A DNA stretch of 33,496 nucleotides, taken from positions 1 through 33,496 of the forward strand of contig USEK01000002.1 in NCBI GenBank assembly GCA_900553705.1, given 5' to 3'. A program made the position numbers and the translations under genes. The stretch comes from an uncultured Collinsella sp. GTDB lineage: Bacteria; Actinomycetota; Coriobacteriia; Coriobacteriales; Coriobacteriaceae. This document shows positions 27,286 to 33,496 of the stretch, one piece after another (positions within the stretch are counted from its first letter, which is position 1; every line of letters starts with the position of its first letter). The notes under the pieces were generated by a model that was given only the letters and a program-made list of their open reading frames with translations, ran no database searches and had not been told where the DNA came from.

Positions 27286-28431
27286 ATGCCCTGTAATCAA
27301 TTCCCGTCGACCCAGCGCCGTAAAGCGTGGGTCCGCATCACGATCCTATTCGCGCTCGTCGCCCTAGCGGTCACCGCACTTCCCACGGCGTCGTTCGCCG
27401 GCACAGACACCGCAGGCAACGTACTTGCGACCGACAATGACGCCAATTCGTCCGGCGTCGAAGGTGACCTGTACTGGGCAGGTCAGGCCCTCAACTTGGA
27501 CGATGCGTCCATCGGCCGCGACATAATTGCAGCAGGCGAGAGCCTCTCCATCCGCGACTGCACGGTGGGCGGCGCCGTCCGCTTGGCGGCGCGCACCATC
27601 GACATTGCCAAGACTACGGTTGATGGCAGCGTGACCGTTGCCGGCCAGCATGTCGTGCTCAATTCCGACAGCACCACCAACTGTTTCTATGCGATAGGCG
27701 AGACGGTTGCCCTGCGCGGCTCTACCAAGTCGGCAGCGCTTGCGGGCGATACGGTGACTATCGATGGCACCGTCGAGGGCGATGTCGAGGTTTGGGCCGA
27801 TAAGCTCATCCTGGGCAAGAACGCCCACATCACCGGCACCGTGAACGCGCACGTCTCCGAGGACCCCGAGCGCGCCGCGGGAGCCGAGGTCGGCGCGCTC
27901 AAGATCGACCGCACCGAGAGCGAGGATACTTCCACCGTTAACGATGTCATCGGCGGTATCGTCGCCGCGGCACTCTCGACTTGCTTTGTCGCCCTACTGC
28001 TCGAACTCGTCTTTCCGCGCGCAACCGCCAGCGCCGCCGGCATGCTCCACCAGCGCCCCATGCCCCTGTGGGTGAGCGGTCTTCTGGGCACGATTGCTGT
28101 CGTCCCCGCCGTCCTGCTGCTGATTATCTCGATTGCCGGCCTGTCGCTTGCCGGAGCCCTCTTGTGCGGCGTTATCGGCATCGCGTTGGTGTCGAGCGCC
28201 TTTGCGGGGTGCGCGATCGCCCGCATGGTCGGACACAACCAGAACCGCTACGCCATGGCAGCCGTCGGCGGTGTGGCCGCAGGCGCCCTCACAGGACTTC
28301 CCCTCATCGGCGACTTCATCAGCGGCGTGGCATTTGTCTTTATGCTCGGCTACGTTATCCAGATCATCTGGCGCAACGCCCACCTCAAGTCGCAACAGCC
28401 GGCTAATACGCCGGAACTCCCCACCGCTTAG
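27286..28431 (+). CDS. Bactofilin-like beta-helix protein with signal peptide and C-terminal membrane helices
   Basis: A 381-aa protein starting with ATG, with GAAGGA 6 bases upstream. Residues about 11-38 are a signal peptide (RRKAWVRITILFALVA, cleavage near SFA-GT). Residues about 60-195 are short repeats with alternating hydrophobics and Gly/Asp turns (GRDIIAAGESLSI, GGAVRLAARTIDI, DGSVTVAGQHVVL, TVEGDVEVWADKLILG), the pattern of bactofilin or polymer-forming cytoskeletal beta-helices. The second half has four or so membrane helices. Bactofilins are normally cytoplasmic; here the signal peptide puts the helix outside, so it may form an envelope scaffold. Function unknown. Confidence 0.8.
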   Translation: MPCNQFPSTQRRKAWVRITILFALVALAVTALPTASFAGTDTAGNVLATDNDANSSGVEGDLYWAGQALNLDDASIGRDIIAAGESLSIRDCTVGGAVRLAARTIDIAKTTVDGSVTVAGQHVVLNSDSTTNCFYAIGETVALRGSTKSAALAGDTVTIDGTVEGDVEVWADKLILGKNAHITGTVNAHVSEDPERAAGAEVGALKIDRTESEDTSTVNDVIGGIVAAALSTCFVALLLELVFPRATASAAGMLHQRPMPLWVSGLLGTIAVVPAVLLLIISIAGLSLAGALLCGVIGIALVSSAFAGCAIARMVGHNQNRYAMAAVGGVAAGALTGLPLIGDFISGVAFVFMLGYVIQIIWRNAHLKSQQPANTPELPTA

Positions 28432-28437
28432 CCGCCA

Positions 28438-28472
28438 ACCGCCACAAGGGGGACAGGCACCTTTGTGGTGGT
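28438..28472. repeat. Imperfect inverted repeat after the bactofilin-like gene
   Basis: ACCGCCACAAGG (28438-28449) and CCTTTGTGGTGGT (28460-28472) pair with one or two mismatches around GGGGACAGGCA, directly after the stop codon. GGGGACAGGCACC-type palindromes occur as dispersed repeats in many bacteria; the copy number here is unknown. Confidence 0.5.
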
Positions 28473-28506
28473 GTAAGAGGGTCGGGTTTCTTTGCACCAA
28501 CAAACG

Positions 28507-28548
28507 AAGCGGGACACCCGGTCACATTCGACCGGATGCCCCGCTTTT
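28507..28548. terminator. Terminator between convergent bactofilin-like and pilin genes
   Basis: AAGCGGGACACCCGGTC pairs with GACCGGATGCCCCGCTT (mismatches at two sites, 6-nt loop), followed by TTTTCTT on the plus strand. On the minus strand only CGTTTG follows, so termination of the pilin operon there is weaker. No other terminator was seen in 28549-28654. Confidence 0.8.
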
Positions 28549-28654
28549 CTTGGAGGATTCTCTAGTAACTTTTTCAAAACCAATGATCATCAGGTCGGTA
28601 CGCCTGCGCGTCACTCGCTACGGAGGCAGTACGCCACTGAGCAAGGGGGGGCAA

Positions 28655-30304
28655 TTATTTTTCTCGGCGACCTCTTCCTCGCTTGATGACGAACGCGACA
28701 ACAATAGCCGCCACTCCGATGGCAGCCAAAGCCGCCACCAGCACCAACGTTCTATCTCCCGTCGAGGGCATAAAGCCTCGACTTACTTCTTTGCTTGGGG
28801 TGTTGAGCACCGACAGTTCAATCGAACCCGTCCCGGCATCGGCGGTATCAACCCGCAGGGGGCTTTCGACCGATACGGTCACCTTGGGCTTCGCGGCTGC
28901 TACCTGTTTAACGTCCAGACCCTCGGCCGTAACCGTCACCGTACGTTTGCCCTCAAAGGCGGTGTAGCCCTTGGGTGCCGCGATTTCCTCGACGGTGTAG
29001 ACGCCCGCGTCCACACCGGTCAATTCCACATGGCCGTCCGCGCCCGTGGTGGCACAAGCGTCGGCATCCGTCGACCACGAGCCGTCAGTCGTTAGGATGC
29101 GCCCGCGGTCATCGATGATGCGCAGCTTGGCACCCGCGAGCGGTTTATCGTCCGAGCTCGAGCGCTTGATCAGACTGAGACCCCAGGTGTAGGCGCACGC
29201 GTCATCACTCGGCGTGCGGGTGAATCCGACGTCGCCGGACTGGTCGGCGAGGGGAGAGCGCGGGTAGCGCAGGTAGACCTCGTTGGGGTTGCCCTTGGTA
29301 GCGCCTCGATTGCAGTTTGCCCCCAACGGCGCATTGTAGACAGCAACCACGCGGGCGCCCGCGGTGAAGGCGTCGGCCCCGCCGAGCGCGGCGACCAGGT
29401 CGCCGGTGCGCACGGTGAAGGCATTGCCCTCGACCGAGACCTTGCACTGTGAAGTAATGTCCGCCCACCCTTTAACCGGCGTCGAGCTGGCGTTACCGCC
29501 CTCACATGCGACGGCGTCAAAGCCGCCGTCCGCGCCCGCCGCCACGTACACGCGCATGCTCGCGGCCACCTTGGAGGGGTCGAGCCCCGCGCTCATGGTG
29601 TCGACGAACCGCACCGTATAGGTGTCGTAGGCGGTAAGACCCGCCGGGACCGTGGCAGAGAGGCGCCAGTACAGGTCGTCGGCGACCGTGGCGTCGGCGG
29701 CCTTCTGCCAGGCGGCGGTGCTGTCCTCCAGCACGTGCTTGGCCACCTTGGGGGTCGCCGCCTTGGGCTTGACAGTGACGGCGCTGCCGCCGACCAGCGC
29801 CATGATCGGCGCGGTGCCGGCCTCGCCCTGGGCGATGGCGTCGTCGTCGGCGACGATGAGCCAGTAGCCGCAGGGCAGCTCGGCCGCCGTGCCCGCGTTA
29901 AGGGCCACGGGCACGGCGCCAGAACCCTGGAGGGAACGAGCGAGCCGTGCGCTCAGCGCGCTCGTAAGGTGGGAATCGGTGTTGAGCCACTCGGCAGCTT
30001 CCTGCGCGGTGGTCTGGGAATTGGGCATGCCGGCGCTGTGCAGCACGGGCAGGACGGCGTCGCGCGCGGCGTCGCTTGCCCAGGCGAGGTCGGTGGCGAT
30101 CTTGGCGTCGCTATCGCCGTCGACGACGTTGGCGCTAAAGATCTGGTAGGCATCGTAGCTGCTCGCCACGGTACCGCTCACCGTGATGGAACCGGTCGAG
30201 GCCGGCGCGGCCTGCGCGGAAGCGGGGAACACAACCGCGCAGGTGCCGATCAGGAGGGCAAGCAGCGCAAACAAGATCGGGAAGGAGCAAACTTTCTTAT
30301 TCAC
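28655..30304 (-). CDS. LPXTG-type pilin subunit (fimbrial isopeptide D2 and Cna-B domains)
   Basis: A 549-aa surface protein. The start is GTG at 30302-30304, inside the last codons of the upstream gene (8-bp overlap); this gives the signal peptide NKKVCSFPILFALLALLIG, cleaved near AQA-AP. Domains: an N-terminal pilin region to about 175, VTVKPK and TPKVAKHV (176-191, a pilin-motif-like Lys-Pro region), a D2 fimbrial isopeptide domain (about 195-365), and a Cna-B/SpaA-type domain (about 375-470) with an E-box YTVEEIAAPKGY. The sorting signal MPSTG (512-516), a membrane helix and a basic tail follow. It fits the SpaA/EbpB class of covalently linked pilins. No class C sortase lies downstream, unlike most pilus loci; it may be outside the contig, or the class B sortase at 1492-2490 may serve. 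Confidence 0.9.
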   Translation of the reverse strand: MNKKVCSFPILFALLALLIGTCAVVFPASAQAAPASTGSITVSGTVASSYDAYQIFSANVVDGDSDAKIATDLAWASDAARDAVLPVLHSAGMPNSQTTAQEAAEWLNTDSHLTSALSARLARSLQGSGAVPVALNAGTAAELPCGYWLIVADDDAIAQGEAGTAPIMALVGGSAVTVKPKAATPKVAKHVLEDSTAAWQKAADATVADDLYWRLSATVPAGLTAYDTYTVRFVDTMSAGLDPSKVAASMRVYVAAGADGGFDAVACEGGNASSTPVKGWADITSQCKVSVEGNAFTVRTGDLVAALGGADAFTAGARVVAVYNAPLGANCNRGATKGNPNEVYLRYPRSPLADQSGDVGFTRTPSDDACAYTWGLSLIKRSSSDDKPLAGAKLRIIDDRGRILTTDGSWSTDADACATTGADGHVELTGVDAGVYTVEEIAAPKGYTAFEGKRTVTVTAEGLDVKQVAAAKPKVTVSVESPLRVDTADAGTGSIELSVLNTPSKEVSRGFMPSTGDRTLVLVAALAAIGVAAIVVAFVIKRGRGRREK

Positions 30305-33300
30305 GACGCTCACCCCCCTTCGCATTCGCCTTGCGACGAATGTGCATCCAGGCCGCAGCAGCGCAAAGCACCGCCGCGCCGGCAAGGTACGTCAGAGTGA
30401 CGCCCGACATACCAGAAAGGGGCAAAGAGGTGGAGTAGGTGTTGGTGAAGGTGGGGTTATCGGTCTCGCGTTCCACGTCGTTGGCGTCGACCTCGTAGCA
30501 GGTCGGCGTGCATTCCAGCGTGCCGTCACCCTTGTCCGTTGCCGTCACCACGACCTTGAACTTCTTGGTGTCGTTCTTGTAGCCTTCGTGTTTGGTGCCA
30601 TCGACCTTGCTGGCGTCGCATTCACGGATGTAGTAGGTGAATGTTGCTTTACCATTGGTAAGATCTTTGATGCCCAGCGGACCAATTTGTACCGGATCGA
30701 ACGTTACTGTCTGAGGGTTTCCCGACTCAGCAGAAGTACATTTGGTTTGAAGAGACGTCTCTCTATCTTCCGAATCCTTGGTATACAGCTCGAACTTAAA
30801 CTTCTTCATCTCGCCGCCGTCGACCTTCTTGGTCACCTGAGGTGTCCAAGAGCCCGAGGTCTGGTAGGGCGCGAGCTCGTTCGTAAACGCAGGTTTGGAG
30901 GCGTTGCCGATTTTTACGGTCGAGACGGTCTTATCGTTCGCATCTTCGCTCCAACCATAGAAGTCAGATCCGCACGCGGTGAAGTCCGCTGCGCCTTCTT
31001 TTTTTACGGATACTGTGGAAGCGCTCCTATCAACTCCATAACGATTAATCTTGATCCCCAAGAGGCTGGTCGTATTAACTGGTGTCGTACCAACCTTTAT
31101 ATGTATTTTGTAAATGGCCTTATCAAAGGTCGTGCCTTCCTCACTGATAGGGACTTCAACAAGGTAGAGGTCGTAATTGCCCGACTGGTGGTTCGCAGCC
31201 GTATCAATGACGATCTCTCCACTTTCATTAACGGTAACCTCGGACGTCGCCTCGCATCCGTTTGCGTTAAGTGAGCCGTCCGTATTCCAATACGGCTCCC
31301 CAGCTGAATCGGCGGCTTTACCCAACAGCTTGAACTTATAGCCGTGGCCCGTGAGGCCTTGCGGTTTGCCGTCCTTCATGAGGACCTTGTTAGCCTTGAC
31401 CTTGATTGCAGGATACACGTCCAGGGAAGTAACCTCACCGACGATGAGGTCGCCGTTGGTCATGATGCCGCCGCCGTGGGTGTAAGAGTAGTTACCGCTG
31501 ATGATGGTCGTAGCCGCTGACTGTGCATCAATTTTAGCCTGATCGGTAGGATGGGCCTCAAGGCCGAACATGTACTTAGCCTCGGCACCGCCGTTGGCAT
31601 CGATTTTGATCTCATTGTTATCGCAGGTGCCATGCCAGCCAGCTGAGCCGCCACCGAGCATCTTGCCAAGAACAACGGCAATCGTCTTATCCGCGCCTTG
31701 CATATCGCGTACCAAGAAGAAATCCTTATGGCCGAACTTCTTGAAATTATCCGTGATGTATGCAGGCAGCTGGTCTTGCTTTTTTCCGTCGCCACCAGCG
31801 GAATAATGAGGCTCGTTCAAAGGAGTGCCATCTTGACCAACGTTATCAGTATTGTTATAGATAGCAGCACCATCGGAGTGCGAGACGATCGTCTCACCTG
31901 TAGGGCACGCACCAATTCCGCCACTCCAGCCGCCGGCCTTATTGTCAGTGATGAGCGATTTGAGAATGTTGAGTCTGCCGTTCTTCTGAATGAAGATACC
32001 GCCGCCGCCCCAGTCGCCCTTGCGACCTTCGCCAGAGTTAGAGCCCGTCATGGTCTTGTTGTTGGTGATATATATCTTGCCGTCAGCGTCAGCGTCAATT
32101 GTCGCGTGCGTACCAGTGCTGATACGCAGACCGCCGCCTTCGGCGTTCTCCGCCACGTTGCCCGCGATTGTACCGCCCGTCATTTTGAACGTAATCGCCT
32201 GGCTCCAAAAGCCAGCGTAGATTCCGCCGCCAGCCTCATGGGAGTAGTTGGCCGTAACAGAACCGCCCATCATGGTCAGTGATCCCTTTTTATTATCACT
32301 GCTCGTTGATGCAATGCCGCCGCCACCGAGGAGACCGTTGTTGTAAATGTCCTGATTAGTGACTTGAGCTTCAACTCGGTTGTTAGTTATATTGGCAGAA
32401 CCACTGATGGTTACGGTTGCACCCTTGGTATAAACACCGCCACCGTAGCCGCCGGTGTCGGCGGTATCGCCCCTGCCGACAGAAACGGCATACGTAGCGT
32501 TGCCCGAGATGACACCACCGGAGAGATCCAACGTGACACCGCTGTCGGCAAAAATTCCACCACCGGAAGCAGCCTTATTCGCTGCAATCACGCCGCCGGT
32601 CATATTGAGTGAACCCGCTGCCATGCACAGGCCACCACCCCAGCCGCCGCCGTTACCGTTGGTGACATAACCGCCAGAAATATCGACAGTGCCCTGAGAG
32701 AAAATAACGTGACCGTTGTTGCCCAGGATACGAGGCGTTGTGATCATGCCACCATCAAGCTTGAGCGTGCCCCCTTCCGCTACGGAAATGACTCGACTTA
32801 CATAGCCATTTTTGCATGCAACGATAGCGCCGAAATTGGTAACAGTGTGCAGGTAGGTGTTTTCGCTAGTACCAAAACCGTCAGGCGTGCTTTCAGTTAC
32901 GTAGTATGTAAGTGATTGTGGAACATTTTCATCAGTGAACTGCATCTCTGCTGGCTGACCAGGTTCACCACTGGTAGTTTCAGTCTTCGAGTCATCCGCC
33001 TCACCTTTGACAGTTAGCGTATTGCCCTTTTGAATTATGATAAATGCACGAACAGGCTGGTCCTGGCCCTGGTTATCGTTACCGTTGCTGTAATAAAGCT
33101 TGTGATTCGCAAGATCGATCGTAGTATTTTGACTGATAGTGATTGACTCGCTTGAACTAATGTCAGCAGTCAGACGCAGCCTTGGGGGCCTGTTCGCCGG
33201 GGCAAGGGCAAGGTACGTAGACAGGTCTCTGTCATTGTTCAGCAGCGTGTACCCATCCGAATCTTGTTGAAGTTTCTGATCCACACCTTCATTTGCAACA

Positions 33301-33459
33301 GTAGCGACCTTATAGACAGACTGTCCATCATCCGCGGGCTGCGCAGCGCTCTCGGCTTCCGTGTCATCAGACAACGGGGCCGTCTCGAGAGCGTCGTCGC
33401 CAGTCTCGTCGCCCTCGGTCTCGTCACTATTCTGGTTTTCGGTATCCCCGTTGTTGGCG
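30297..33459 (-). CDS. Large surface beta-helix protein with FctA-like pilin domain and LPLSG signal, 5'-truncated
   Basis: The visible 1,053 residues lack the true start; the first ten residues of the open frame (MGSEMCIRDS) are adapter. Residues 1-45 are acidic (Asp/Glu/Thr), as often found just after a signal peptide. About 95-520 consist of Gly-rich right-handed beta-helix turns (GGGIFADSG, GGGVYTKGA, GGGIYAGF, GGGLRISTG), the fold of many adhesins. A mid region of beta domains follows, then an FctA/Spy0128-like isopeptide pilin domain (870-1011; VTKKVDG at the start, FTNTY at the end). LPLSG (1012-1016), a hydrophobic helix and a basic tail close it. The DNA is visibly richer in A/T than the neighbours. 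The gene overlaps the pilin and is likely a tip or anchor adhesin of that fimbria. Confidence 0.85.
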
Positions 33460-33496
33460 CTGTCTCTTATACACATCTCCGAGCCCACGAGACGTA
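33460..33496 (-). other. Nextera library adapter remnant (artefact)
   Basis: Bases 33460-33478 read CTGTCTCTTATACACATCT and continue CCGAGCCCACGAGAC to 33493, the complement of the Nextera read-2 adapter. The last three bases may be index sequence. Not genomic. Confidence 0.98.

Noticed and set aside
31460..32760. CRISPR-like or tandem repeat array in the beta-helix gene
   Set aside because: The repeated GGC/GCC-rich words come from Gly-rich beta-helix turns in one open reading frame; there are no identical repeats with regular spacers.

Overview
The window is a single assembled contig of a high-GC member of the Coriobacteriia, most likely Collinsella or a close relative. This is inferred from gene content, codon use and tRNA genes with encoded CCA; no database was consulted. 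Both ends carry Nextera (Tn5) library adapter sequence at 1-23 and 33460-33493. The two terminal genes are therefore cut by the contig ends, and their apparent MCIRDR/MCIRDS starts are artefacts.

Layout. 24-942 (+): 3'-part of a CmpB-type membrane protein. 964-3005 (-): purE, a class B sortase and a short MoaE-like protein, ending at a bidirectional terminator. 3205-9618 (-): a giant secreted, wall-anchored GH31 enzyme (2137 aa), probably an alpha-N-acetylgalactosaminidase, with discoidin-like, FN3, dockerin-like, cohesin-like and FIVAR modules and an IPNTG sorting signal. 9619-10533: a non-coding region with a 203-bp MITE-like inverted-repeat element and strong hairpins. 10534-15326 (-): carA-carB, with a PyrR-type RNA hairpin that sequesters the carA Shine-Dalgarno sequence. 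15451-18254 (-): an ABC exporter followed by an unknown membrane protein. 18363-18501: a nested structured element. 18502-23413 (-): dnaB, purA, purD and an ADP-ribose-pyrophosphatase-like Nudix gene. 23574-25426 (-): the classical rpsF-ssb-rpsR-rplI operon with a good sigma-70-type promoter.

After this long minus-strand block the orientation changes. Two tRNA-Ser genes (GGA, CGA) lie on the plus strand, each with its own terminator. They are followed by two palindromic or structured non-coding elements, one of which starts with an inverted copy of the tRNA-Ser 3' end. A TRIC/UPF0126 membrane protein and a bactofilin-like beta-helix membrane protein follow (+). The right end (-) is a surface-fimbria operon: a large beta-helix/FctA-type surface protein with an LPLSG sorting signal (5'-truncated) overlaps a D2/Cna-B type pilin with MPSTG.

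Functionally, the window mixes housekeeping nucleotide metabolism (purE, purA, purD, carAB), replication and translation genes (dnaB, ssb, S6, S18, L9) and host-facing surface functions (GH31 glycosidase, pilin, beta-helix adhesin, sortase). The regulatory and repeat elements in the intergenic regions, especially 10073-10275, 18363-18460 and 26126-26374, are the least explained parts.
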